From contig JAMXBB010000009.1 of the NCBI GenBank assembly GCA_024138015.1, forward strand, positions 40,494,149 to 40,558,148: a DNA stretch of 64,000 nt, written 5' to 3'. The translations under genes were made by a program, and so were the position numbers. Origin of the DNA: Lumnitzera littorea (Eukaryota > Streptophyta > Magnoliopsida > Myrtales > Combretaceae). Shown one piece after another: positions 21,434 through 31,931 of the stretch; the first letter of the stretch is position 1; each line of letters opens with the position of its first letter. The notes beneath the pieces were generated by a model. The model was not told the origin of the DNA. It saw nothing but the letters and a program-made list of their open reading frames with translations, and did not search any database.

Positions 21434-22564
21434 GAAGATCCTTTTCTTTTTCGGATGTGTGTTGATTAGATTATCCGACGCTGTGTATCACAAGAAGAAG
21501 GATAGAAAATTTTGTTCCATTGCCATAGTGGACCAACTGGTGGTCACTATAGTGCAAATAAAATAGCTCGGAAAGTGTTAGAGGCTGGTTTTTACTGGCC
21601 AAATATATTTCGGGATGCTCATGGTTATGTTGCAGCTTGCGATAGGTGTCAAAGATTTGGGAATGTTTCTAAGGAGGATGAAATGCGATAGAATTATATA
21701 TTAGAATGTGAAGTATTTGATGTTTGGGGAATAGACTTCATAGGACCGTTCCCGAGTTCATATGGTAATAAGTACATTCTCATTGCAGTTGATTATGTAT
21801 TAAAGTAGGTTGAAGCTCAAGCTTTGCCAACAAATGATGCTAGGGTAGTAGCAAAATTTTTGAGAAAGTTATTTTCTAGATTTAAAGCACCTCGAGCATT
21901 GAGTAGTGATAGAGGAACCCACTTTTACAACAATTAGATTGAATGAGTCCTTAATAGATATGGGGTACACCATAGGATGGCCACTCCTTACTATCCACAA
22001 ACAAGTGGCCAAGTGGAGGTATCTAATAGAGACTTAAAAAGGGTTTTAGAGAAAATTGTAGCACATAACAGAAAAGATTGGGCTGACAAGCTAAATGATG
22101 CTTTATGGGCATATTGAACTGCTTACAAGACTCCATTAGGTACTACTCCTTATCGATTAATATATGGTAAGGCCTGCCATTTATTAGTAAAGATTGAGCA
22201 TAAGGCTTATTGGGCTTTGAAGACGACAAATTTGGATTATGAAACAACTGATAAACTTAGGTGTTTTCAACTTAATGAACTGGATGAGTGGCATTGGGTA
22301 ACTTATCAGAATAATCAAATGTATAAGGAGCAAGCTAAACATCTTCATGATTCCAAGATTAAGCACCCTAAGCAATTTAAGGAGGGTGATCCGATACTGT
22401 TGTACAATTTTAGACTCAAGTTATTTCCTGGAAAACTTAAGTTTAAGTGGTCAGGTCCATTTTTAGTGAAAAAGGCATTTCCATATGGAGCGGTGGAAGT
22501 TGAACACTCGGAAAAGGGGACATTCAAGGTTAATGGGCAGCGGTTGAAGATATACCATGGATAA
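21434..22564 (+). pseudogene. Element C integrase (Athila type), few breaks
   Basis: The HHCC zinc region is at about 21508-21660 (HCHSGPTGGHYSANKIA, then ACDRCQRFG). The catalytic core shows all three acidic blocks: WGIDFIGPFPSS (21725), LSSDRGTHF (21898) and QTSGQVEVSNRDLKRVLEK (21999). The C-terminal part, open from 22217 to 22564, reads FKEGDPILLYNFRLKLFPGKL, KWSGPFLV and VNGQRLKIYHG, a typical Athila end. There are about six stops. Of the integrases here this and the Copia one keep their D-D-E residues. Protein function is lost through the stops. Confidence 0.88.
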
Positions 22565-23214
22565 GTGAATTGGAAAGAAGGGAAGGAGGAGTTAAACAAG
22601 CATGTTTCAATTATTAGACTATCAATTTCATTTTTTTGAGTGCATTGAAAATTTTTTGAGTCTTAATTTTAATTCATTGTTATTATTGTTAGTGGTTTGT
22701 TTATAGTTGCATGCATAAAGAAAGACATCATAGAGTGAAAATCATGGCAATGCAGAGAGGAGAGAAAAATTCATAAAGTGTGGAGATATGGATGGAAATT
22801 AGAAGCCCAATATGCATCTCGGTCATGATAAAGGTAAGTATTTGAGTTTTTCAAGTAAAACATCCATCACAGGATCCATTACGGCCATGATAAATTAACA
22901 AGGCTAATCCACCTATCCATCACGGCTGTGATCAATCCCCTATAAAAGTTCACACCTCAATCATGGTCGTAATCAATACCCAGGAAGTTCTTCATGTCAT
23001 CACGGCCGTGATCTAATAAGATAATTGTGAAATTTAAGGCCATAGTATCAGTCACGAGTATCATTACAACTATGACTATAAAAAGGGGGAAGACCATGAT
23101 GGTTTAAAAATTTTGGGCACCAAGCTTATTACGGGAATCATTACACCCATGACTAAGCTTAAAAAGGAGATCACAGCCCGAGTCACGATTATGATCATGT
23201 TTCTATCGTCCCAC
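22565..23214 (+). repeat. Element C spacer with repeated ATCACGGCCGTGAT-type palindromes
   Basis: No gene is seen. Between about 22800 and 23190 at least eight variants of a 14-base palindrome recur, the perfect one at 22999-23012 (ATCACGGCCGTGAT). Others, such as ATCACGGCTGTGAT near 22918, differ mostly by transitions. Similar variants occur in both LTRs of C (9320-9610 and 26830-27140). Similar CACGGCCGTG-rich stretches are known from Athila-type elements of several plants; their role is not known to me. Confidence 0.7.
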
Positions 23215-23253
23215 TATATAAAAAATTTCCCTCTCTCTCTCTCCTCATCTCTC
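23215..23253 (+). promoter_or_regulatory. Promoter-like TATA box and CT-rich stretch upstream of the Athila extra ORF
   Basis: TATATAAAAAA at 23215-23225 is followed by CT repeats at 23229-23253. This is the arrangement of a plant core promoter: a TATA box, then a pyrimidine patch near the start site. The DNA after it is C- and A-rich like a leader, and AAGGTATGATTTCC near 23365 could be an intron donor. The next ORF starts at 23941. A separate LTR TATA box exists, so this would be a second, internal promoter. No expression evidence is available. Confidence 0.4.
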
Positions 23254-23940
23254 ACATTTTTAATTTCCACCCCGTAATAAAACACTCTCCACACCTATCC
23301 TTCACGAAAAACCCACACCATTTTAACACTTGCTCGATCATTCTCATCACAATTACATGCTTCTAAGGTATGATTTCCTTCTTTTTCTTTCATTTTTCTT
23401 TACATATATAGTGATTTATTTCATGTAACTTTAGGGTTTATCTATCTATGTTTGATATTATTTGTGAAAGTGTTTTAATAGTAGTTTTAAGTTGTTTGTA
23501 TCATCCTTAGACTTTGAATTTGCATGAATCTATAGTATAAGTTGCTTATTCAAAACGAAACCTTAATTCCTTTAGATAATGGTAGAATTAAGGATTACTG
23601 AAAATTGAGTTTAAGTTGATGAATTTGTCTCATCATCATACTTACGTGTTTTGTAAAACTGTATTGCTAGTTACTGTTTTATACGATTGAAGTGTTGTGT
23701 TTATGTGTAATAATGTAACATTAAGTGTGTTTAGTTAAGGGAAGACATTCATCCTTATTTGACGTTATGGCTTTGAGTTGAGTCATGTTGAATTCGTTTG
23801 TAGTAAGTGCGTGGAAGTTGGATAGGGTTGATCATGATTAGTCAATAGATGCGTTTTGTTCATAAGTAGCAAGAAGTTGGATTGGGTTTGCTTGAATTAA
23901 AGTGTGCTTAAAGTTTGAACTAACAATTAATATTTGTAAA

Positions 23941-25260
23941 TGGCACCGAAACATTCAACTACTTCTCAGCATAAACAACCAAGAGTCGATAGTCCTCCTT
24001 GTCCTCCTCCCTGACATTTTGACACAGTAAGTTCCAGTCGGTCAGTTGCTTCACCAACCGGTATGACTAATGAGCAAGCAAACAGATTCGAGGAGTTCGC
24101 TACAAAGAATATTATGAAGAGACATTGTGCAGTGGATTAGAACGTACTGAAGGAGTATGGCTTAAAGATAGCCATGCAACGGTTACTAACGAATGGACTA
24201 TGGCTAAAGTTGTTTACAGTTCAAGAAAAGACATATCGACAAACAACTTTGAATTTTCTCTCATCCTTCAAGATTAAATACGAATATATTAGCTCCAAGA
24301 TGGATAATGAGGTGGAGTTCTTTGCATTTGAAAGGACTCATACCTTTGACATGCTGACATTCGTATGGGCAATGGGGTTATACACCCAAGTTGAGCTTCA
24401 AGATGAGGAGTTTGTTGATTTACCTGTAAGCCTACCCTATGGAACTTCAATAGCTAAATTTTGGAGAGAAATCTCCAATTACAGCAGCTTTAGGGCGTGT
24501 AAATCAAAAGCTTCTACTTTAAAGAAGACCAGTACTTAAGTCTCCCATTATATTCTAGTCAGGATAATCTATGGAAAGCATGAGAGCCTTGGAGCAATGG
24601 GGGAGGATGATTTATTACCTTTACATAGTGTGCTGAAGGGGTTTTTGGTTAATGTGGGCATCTTAACTGCATATGGTCTTCGTTGGGAGACTTTCAATAA
24701 AAGCAAAGGCATATTTGTAGGGGGGCTAATCACTAGGATTTTAAGGAATCTAAGGTTGTAGCCTACAAGTAACAGGCCGAGTGACTCTTGTGCTAATCCT
24801 GAACCGCTTCTAGGAACCCCTTTTAATCAATGGGGTATTAAAAGAGTCTCAAATCCTAATTTGGCTATCGAGGACCTTAAAGCTCCTAATTTTGCACCTT
24901 CAACTTCTAGCTTCTTAGTCAAGAATTTAAAAAGATTAGAAACCGAAGTGACTAAGATTAAGGAAGCTTAGAAGGTGATCATCGAGATCTTGAAGAATAT
25001 AGCCACCAAAGTGGGAGTGGCTATACCTTCCTATTTCTCTCGTCCCCAAACTCAGGAGGAAGCTAGTCTAAGTCAACCTCGAGTTCCCCCACCAATACTA
25101 GCTCCCCAAGAAGGAGGAGGAAGATGAGATGAAGAGTCTAAAGAAGAGGACTGTGGTGATGATGAGGACAAGCACCTATTAGACAAGATAGGATGGAAGT
25201 GAAGAGGAGTCTTCTAAGGAGGATAAAGATGGGTCAGATCAGGAGATAGCAGTCGATGAA
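23941..25260 (+). pseudogene. Extra ORF of element C downstream of integrase (Athila ORF / env-position ORF), broken
   Basis: From the ATG at 23941 the frame reads MAPKHSTTSQHKQPRV, then NRFEEFATKNIMKRHC, then an open stretch at 24174-24539 including TLNFLSSFKIKYEYIS and VEFFAFERTHTFDMLTF. After a stop come IIYGKHESLGAMGEDDLLPL and FVGGLITRILRNLRL. These match in order the plant-specific ORF found with Athila elements (the type called Athila ORF-1 in Pfam). It occupies the place of env, but I see no signal peptide or convincing membrane segment. The C-terminal part is predicted coiled-coil (LKRLETEVTKIKEA, 24930) and then very acidic. Its function is unknown. Four or more stops break it. Confidence 0.78.
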
Positions 25261-26649
25261 GACTGACTTGTTTCTTATTTGTTTTTCTTGTTATTTTCTT
25301 TTGTTTTCTTTTGATGTGTGTTGTTGGTTTAGCATCACTAATTCGTTGAGAGCTTACTTTTACCGATGTATATTATTATGGAGGCTCTCATATCACAAGC
25401 TTGTCATCTTTTGTTTTGTTTTGTTGTTTTGTCTTGATGGTTAGGTGTCTGTCGTTGTTCAAGTTGTCCTGGTTTTGGAAGCTGTAATCTTTAATCAATA
25501 AAGAATCAAATGAATTACTTGAACTTCGTGTTTCAGGGAAGGTTAGTTTTTGTTGTTTCTTATTTTTTTCTCTTTCTCATTGTTCAAATTTTATGCTTAT
25601 TCTTTATGTACTTCCTTCAAACATTGAGCACAATGTCTCTCATTAAGTATAGGGAAGGGTAAGTTATGTTTATCAAAAACCTTCCACTTAATTTTGTTTG
25701 TTTCAAAGTATGACTCGAATTAATGGATTGTGAATTTGAAAAAAATAAATAAATAGCAATCAATTTAGTGGGTTAATTTTATGCCTCACTCAATTCTTAT
25801 GAACTTAGTTTACATGATTAAGATTAGGGGATAGAATCTCAGTGAATCACACTTGCTTACTCTTTAATGAGCAAGTTTAGGGGTTGGAAGTGAATCATAG
25901 TCTTTGTTTCAAAGCTAATTGGTTATACTTCTAAATTTTTTAAGTAGTATGTCTACTTTTTGAGTACTTTTGGGAGATCATTTAATCTTGAATGAAAAGG
26001 GCAAATGAAGTAGTTTACTTGTTAATACTTCTTGAGAATCTCTTCAAATTAGAATAAATTAAAGTGTGTAAGAACTGAATTAGTAAAGGTAGGTTTCGAT
26101 CCCTCATAAGAGTGAAGTCTGACCCTGCTACTAATTTTTTTTTTATAACTTTGTAATAAGAATTTATAAGGATCAAGTTAGTAAGGCCAAGCTTTGGTCC
26201 CTTAGAAAAGCAAATTCTGACTTCGCTGCTAAACTTTGACCTTATAGCCAAGTTAGTAAAGGTAGGCTTCAGTCCCTCAGAAGAGCGAAGTTTGACTCCG
26301 CCGCTGATCTTTGGTATTCTTATGGGAAAAAAAAAAAAGCAAATGCAATATACTTTTCTTTTAGATTAGTGTTCTTAAGAAGTAATTGAAGGTTTCTTAT
26401 GCACTTAAGAAAGTCAATGAAGTATAACCAATTATCATTGATCTATTTTACTTTGTGTTGACTTTGGACCTTTGAAAGATTTTGTTAAATAGTAAGGGTT
26501 AAGCGTGTTTTACTTTGATTAGTCTTAAAATATTGTTTTTGTATTCTACGAACACAATGGGGTATGCACAAAGTTAAGCCACTATGGATGTTTTGTCGAA
26601 TGTACAATTAATTATTCTGAGTGTTTGCTTGAGGACAAGTAAAGCTTAA
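25261..26649 (+). other. 3' untranslated DNA of element C
   Basis: No gene is supported; the 62-codon frame at 25256-25444 is hydrophobic but matches nothing. The stretch contains the direct repeats at 26079-26312. It ends with the CTTGAGGACAAGTAAAGCTT block at about 26631-26648 that usually precedes the Athila purine tract. Confidence 0.65.
26079..26312 (+). repeat. Three-copy direct repeat (~55-60 bp) in the 3' end of element C
   Basis: A unit reading roughly AGTTAGTAAAGGTAGGCTT, then CCCTCAGAAGAGCGAAGT, then CTCCGCCGCT recurs at about 26079, 26177 and 26253, spaced by variable AT-rich DNA. The third copy is the best preserved. The copies differ mainly by transitions. Confidence 0.65.
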
Positions 26650-26661
26650 TTATGGGGAAGT
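26650..26661 (+). other. Polypurine tract of element C
   Basis: TTATGGGGAAGT lies directly before the 3' LTR start TGATAAGTG. It is the expected plus-strand primer and matches the ATGGGGGAG-type tract of Athila elements. Confidence 0.7.
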
Positions 26662-28332
26662 TGATAAGTGTAAATTACTTTACACTTTCAAAGCATGTTT
26701 AGACATAGAATAGATCATAAATGTGATTTAATTCTTTAGATTGGATACTTAATTGAATAAAATAATGATTTTTGGTAAATAACGAGCAAAGGGAGAAAGT
26801 ATACACAAGAATAACAACTTTCAAGTTAGTTACGGCCGTAAAAGAGAAGAAATAAGTGTAGAAGCATCAATCACGGGCACGATAATGAAGCAATGAAGAA
26901 TCTACCTTAGTCACGCCCTCAATCACGGCCGTAATCAAGGGAAGTTTTGTTAATCCTCCTATCAATCACGCCTATGATCCCACGATTGAATAGCAAAAGG
27001 ATGATCACGGCCATGATCACAACTATGGTCACAGGCATGATAAGATCTAATAATGCGATGAGGAGTTCACAACCTCAATAATGGCTGTGATTGGTGAAGA
27101 ATAATTCTTTTCGAGATTATCATGCCTCGAGTCATGGGCATTTTAAGAAGGGGTACAACTAATCTTTTCAACCTTTTCATGCGAACCAGTACATGGAAAA
27201 CGTCAAGTGGTACCGTGAAGGGGTAAATTCGAGTCTTTTGATGGGAAGAATATAAAAAGCTAGTGCAACTTGTAGAGGAGAAAATTCTTTTCAGACATCA
27301 AATTTTAGGAGAGTAGACATCATTTAAAACAACACATCACCTGCCTACACACATCCACATTTTTTCCCATCCTTGTACTAGTTTGTATCTTGTATCATTT
27401 CCTAAGTATGTACTGTATTTTCCCCAAAATCACTCGAGAGAGACGACGAGAATTCGTTGTTCGTGTATTCATCAAACTTCTTCAGTGGAATAAAAAGGGG
27501 GTTTTACTTTAACTATTACATATTTTATTTCTATTTAATTATATTTCCTATTAGTTTATGTCGTTGTTTTATCATATGTAAGTAATTCGTTAAGGCTTGC
27601 TTCATCAATTAGTATGATCAAGTGCTTAAAAGAAAAAAAAAAAAAAGTAATTTCCTGACGTTTGTTAATTCTAATGAATGACATTTAATCAATCTAAGTA
27701 TGGTGTAGTGCACAACATTGACTTAAAATGGATTTCAATAGAATATGTCGAAAGACAATTCTATTGAATAGATCTAGTTCATTGGAACAACTTACTCCTA
27801 ATAATAGAATTATTATTAGGAAAGTTGCTGCATCGTTAGGGGAATCAATACATTAACATGACATTAATACAATTTTAGTTGGCTATTAAATAGGGAGAGA
27901 TCCCAATAGACACAATTAAGATTAAAAGTAAATAACTTTGAGAAGAATGCTTATATACTAAATTTCCTGCAGTTAACAAGTATTAGGATGAAAAGTATTT
28001 TGGTAAAATTATACTAAATGATAAAGCAAGCCTGCATGTTAAGTGTATTTTCATAATTGTTCTTGTAATCATTGTATTAATCACTCTAGATTGTAGATTA
28101 GTGTAATTTAGTTAACATTTAGAATCTTAATAAACTATCACTTGATTAAATTGACTACTAGATAATAGGAAAAATTATTAAATACTAATGTTTGAGTCAT
28201 TTTTCCAATGGAGACAACCCTATACTCATCCATGTTATGAAACAATAGATACACTTGTCTATCGAACCGAGTTAGGGATAGAATATAAATTTATAAATTG
28301 TAAAACTCGAAAGCTCTGTTTAAAAGCAATCA
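26662..28332 (+). repeat. 3' LTR of element C (1671 bp, uninterrupted)
   Basis: Starts TGATAAGTGTAAATTAC and ends AAAAGCAATCA, with proper TG...CA ends. It aligns with both halves of the 5' LTR and so defines the solo LTR 1 insertion site. It contains a palindrome cluster (26830-27140), a TATA box TATAAAAAG at 27251-27259 and an A-rich run near 27630. The following bases CTAAG do not match the TGTCC before the 5' LTR. Confidence 0.9.
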
Positions 28333-28499
28333 CTAAGCAAAAGATCTAGACTTAATAAAGTAAGCTAATTAGAAGAAGAAATTCTATCATGACTTATTTG
28401 TTAGGTCCAACAAGTCCACAACTACTATTATTTGCTATTTATTATGGAAAAAAGAACTAACATAGCTTAAAAAGGTTGCAATCAAAGTAAGAAAGTCCA

Positions 28500-29222
28500 G
28501 AGAATAATTTTCTTTGATTGTCAAAAACCAAGACATGTACACAGGGAATGTCTCAAGAGTCCAGAATATCAAAAGGAAGTTTATTTTATAGCCAACTCAA
28601 AAACATATCTGAGATATGAATTATAATATGACACCAGAAGCATGCCTAAGGAAATTTATGTAAAAATCAAGAAATTATTATGTGCATCTTCGAGAGTAAA
28701 CACCAAAATGTCAAAATCAAGTAGTGAAAATAAGTTACTGAAGCATAAGATTAAAGAATTAAGAAACTCTAATGAGGTCCTAAGTAAAGAAAACCTTTAA
28801 CATAAAAGAGAGAGAGAGAATATATCCCAACTAAAGGAGGAAAAAGAAGTACTAAAGAAAGAGACTACAAACTTAATACAAGGGTTAATACTCTTTCGAA
28901 CACAATTGGAACTTACAATAAATCAATAATGAATGAAGAAAAGTTGAACCAGTTAATGGAGAATCAAAATCCTAGTAACAAAAAGATAGAGTATAAGAAC
29001 TCAAAAGACGAAAATGGGGTTGAAAAAGTGAGCAAACTCTACATAATTGAAAGGGTAATTGAGAATCAAGAAGAAAGCTTTACAAGAAAGCACATATTAG
29101 AGGGGGAAATCTCAAGTCAAAGATATTCGAGCAAACCAACAAATAACAATAAAGGGATATAGGTATGTAAAAGGAATTTCTTGTTATTTTCATAAGATGT
29201 CTAGTCATTTAGAAAGAAATTG
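28500..29222 (+). pseudogene. Element H: Copia gag C-terminal part with two zinc knuckles, broken
   Basis: A first CCHC knuckle reads FFDCQKPRHVHRECLK (about 28518-28565), its first Cys changed to Phe. A coiled-coil region rich in Lys, Glu and Leu follows (KLLKHKIKELRNSNEVL near 28737, then QLKEEKEVLKKETTNL near 28828). The open frame at 28929-29162 begins MNEEKLNQLMENQNPSNKK, which corresponds to the stretch between the coil and second knuckle in plant Sirevirus-like Copia gags. A second knuckle, CYFHKMSSHLERNCY (29178-29222), has lost one Cys. That arrangement of knuckle, coil, knuckle is specific to these Copia gags. No N-terminal gag part is visible before 28500. Confidence 0.62.
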
Positions 29223-29439
29223 TTATAATAAATGGACAAATAGGCAAAAATTTGACTCAATTTAGGTATGCAAAGATAAGACATAATTGAAATTCATATC
29301 CTTTCATGAAGTGCCAAAAGGTAAGATCTCATTAAAAACCTATTTCAAGAGTCTTAAGTCAACCTTGATATTCTCTCTTTACCAAAACCCATATAGAACT
29401 ACCTAAAACCCTTCAAAAGAGAACCCTAAATCTTAAGTT

Positions 29440-31046
29440 AATCTAATGACACCTAAGAAAACCACATCATAAGAAAATCCCATAGTAGAAGAGTCAAGCA
29501 CATAAGAGCAAGTGGTGTAACAAGGAATTGATTCACAAAAATGGAAGAAGAATTCTCAAAAGAAAACAACTTATGAATAAACATTTGCAAAATTGTCCAG
29601 GTATATAATGTTGATTTCACCATTTTTTTTTTTAATCATGGCGTAGATCTTAGGAGTATGCTTGAATTTCACAGTTGAGAAAAACTTTGCAAGTTAGACA
29701 AAGAAATTTTTGAAGGACATCTGAAGGACTTCTACAAAAATTTGAGGAAGAAGAAAATAAATGTTCTAAGTTCTAAAGTGTGTGGACATCCTATACAAAT
29801 CAATAGGAAAGACATAATCAATCAATTTGACGTTAAGGATGTAAAGACTCACCCTTTCTTATAATATTGGGATAAGAAAGAATTATTCAAATAGTTAAAT
29901 AAGGGTAAAAAGGTTACGTATGAACCTATGGAACCCATTAATAATTTCTTCTCTTTTTGTGTGATAGTTAGGATTCTCCATAAGGTAATATTCAAATCTT
30001 TTCTACTTAAGTATGGAGGTACAACCATAGTAACCCTAGAACACACATAGATGATTTTAGTGATCATGTTTAGTTATGAGTATAATTTTATCATGCAAAT
30101 GATCAAGCATGTTCATCATATGAGGAATCGAGGTAATATAATTTTAGTAAATGTTATTGTCAGACTCATTGAATACAAAGGACTTAAGCTAGTTGAGTTG
30201 CCATAGACCCTTACAATGGAACCTAAGGCTATTGGAGAAGAAATGTTCTTGAACATGAATTAAGGTGTTAAAGATCTAATCTAGGAGACAAAGGACAAAG
30301 CAACCTTTGATGTCAATACTTTGGTAGAAGTTGTTAATGATGGAGTAAGAATGAACAAGGAGATTGAGAATAGGAAAAGGAAAAGAAATAGTGAAGGAAC
30401 TCTAAAAAAATAAAAGAAAGGTAACTCTACTTATATTTCCTACTTCTTTTCAAACTTCAAAGGGTCATCCACTCAAAACTATTTTAGAATGGATTCTAGA
30501 AATGTAAATTGCACAAGAAACTTATGCTGAGAAAGGGAAAAATGTCATTTGTCCTAAGGATACTAAAACTCCAAGGATAGACACTGTAACCCAAATAACA
30601 TAGGAGTGTTTTGAGGAAAATGGAGAAGAAGATAAAGAAAAAGAAAAAGGAGGAGGAGAAAAGGAAGATGAATAATGGACTAAAGGAGAATCTCAGAAGA
30701 ACTTAGAGATGTCAATAAGTGAAGGAGATAGTCTTAAAGTACCGATAACCTAAGGATGAACATTGTTTGTAACGAAGAACAAGCATAAGAAAATTGGGAG
30801 AATTTGATGAAGGAAAAACAGAGGAAGAAGAAATCTTTATTTTGACAAGTTCACCTCATTACATAGCATTAACAAAAGGATTAAATGTCTCTTTACAAAA
30901 GGAGCTCTATGAAGTCGTTAATAAAGTTAAAAACTTGGTTTATGGGGGACTCGATGAAATAATAAAAAGTTTGGAGATATCTGTGATTTATCTACAAGAA
31001 GAAATGAAAACTCTCTCAAGTCACAATCACTTAGAGAAAACATAAC
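29440..31046 (+). pseudogene. Element H: plant transposon ORF with transposase_32-like region and acidic tail, broken
   Basis: From the ATG at 29440 (MTPKKTTS) the translation has about a dozen stops. The middle part reads CKLDKEIFEGHLKDFYKNLRKKK (split in the DNA by stops, about 29690-29750), QINRKDIINQFDVKD, INNFFSFCVIVRILHKVIF (29940) and LLKYGGTTIVTLEH. This follows the pattern of the putative plant transposon domain seen in retroelement ORFs (Transposase_32 in Pfam): FYANL, then WF-x-HxxxLP, then an invariant helix. A long acidic Lys/Glu tail follows (30580-30690), then an open 83-codon stretch at 30794-31045 with a coiled coil. No protease, integrase or RT lies between this and the gag upstream. 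The family call is by pattern only. Confidence 0.5.
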
Positions 31047-31911
31047 AAACATAATTACTATCATTAAAACAAATGTTGTCAAAATCAAACAACTTCTTGG
31101 AAAAACAATAGCATGTTCTTACAAATCTACTAAAACTCTATCTCTTCTATCTCCTAAAAAATAAGATTAGTTCAATGACAAGATTTTATGTGAGGAAGAC
31201 TTATATTATCAATTTCATTTGAAAATATATGTATGTTAAGCCATATTTTGAACCTGATACTATGTTTGTGTTAAAAGACTGTTTAGACATACTATTTTTG
31301 ATACTAAAATTCCTATGTAGGAATAATGTTGACAAGGACTAATGATTCTAAAAAATCGTTCTTGAAATTTTTATATATTTTAATATGAGACATACATTAT
31401 TATGATGATTGTAACAAGCAGTAACAACTAATGTGTTTATACAAAAAAAGATAAAGTCTTATAATTCAGTAAGACAAGGAGAGTAAAATAGATTTTACAC
31501 TTCCATAACTATCAATTTTGTTGCAAGAACAAAAGATTAAGCATAAGCAATCATTTTAAACATGATTCTAAGATAATCATTTGGAATATATTAGAATTGA
31601 TACATATATACATAATACTTGTTTGTATACTAAATGCAGATGATTGATAATTGATTCGAAATCATCATAAAAACTAACTAGTTTATGCAGGAATGATTAA
31701 AACTAACAATTCAGAATATAAGCTTATAATCCTTTATGTTGTCGATATAAGAGGAATTTCTAATGAATCTTTTGTAAGAAAAGTACCAATGTTTGAATGA
31801 CGATACATGTGTAGTTAAATTGCGATTGATTATTATTAATCATGAGTTATACTTGTAATTTTTAGAAGATATTATTGAAAACCTTCTTGAACCTATTGTT
31901 ATATTTTTAAT
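31047..31911. other. AT-rich stretch without recognisable gene
   Basis: Continues downstream of the H ORF. I see no frame worth reporting. It would be 3' untranslated DNA of element H if 31912-31931 is its purine tract. Confidence 0.5.
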
Positions 31912-31931
31912 GATAACAAAAAGGGAGAGAA
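31912..31931 (+). other. Purine tract of element H (Sirevirus-like)
   Basis: TGATAACAAAAAGGGAGAGA resembles the TGATGxCAAAAAGGGGGAGA purine tract that ends plant Sirevirus-like Copia elements. It precedes 1.9 kb of LTR-like DNA. Confidence 0.5.

Larger units (their letters stand above)
9158..28332 (+). mobile_element. Element C: Athila-type Gypsy retrotransposon, nearly full length, with two nested solo LTRs
   Basis: The order is LTR, a tRNA-Asp-type PBS, gag, PR, RT-RNase H, INT, a further ORF, long 3' untranslated DNA, purine tract, LTR. Removing the two ~3-kb solo LTRs leaves about 13 kb, within the usual Athila size range. Gag, integrase and the extra ORF are all of recognisable Athila type. 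The flanks do not agree: TGTCC before 9158 and CTAAG after 28332, and only the left side is element B. The coding region has fewer stops than A or D but carries frameshifts and a catalytic change in protease. Confidence 0.92.

Noticed and set aside
25256..25444. Hydrophobic 62-codon frame after the Athila extra ORF, considered as an env membrane segment
   Set aside because: It is out of context with the upstream frame, starts after the acidic tail, and is T-rich 3' untranslated DNA. I could not support it as a membrane protein.
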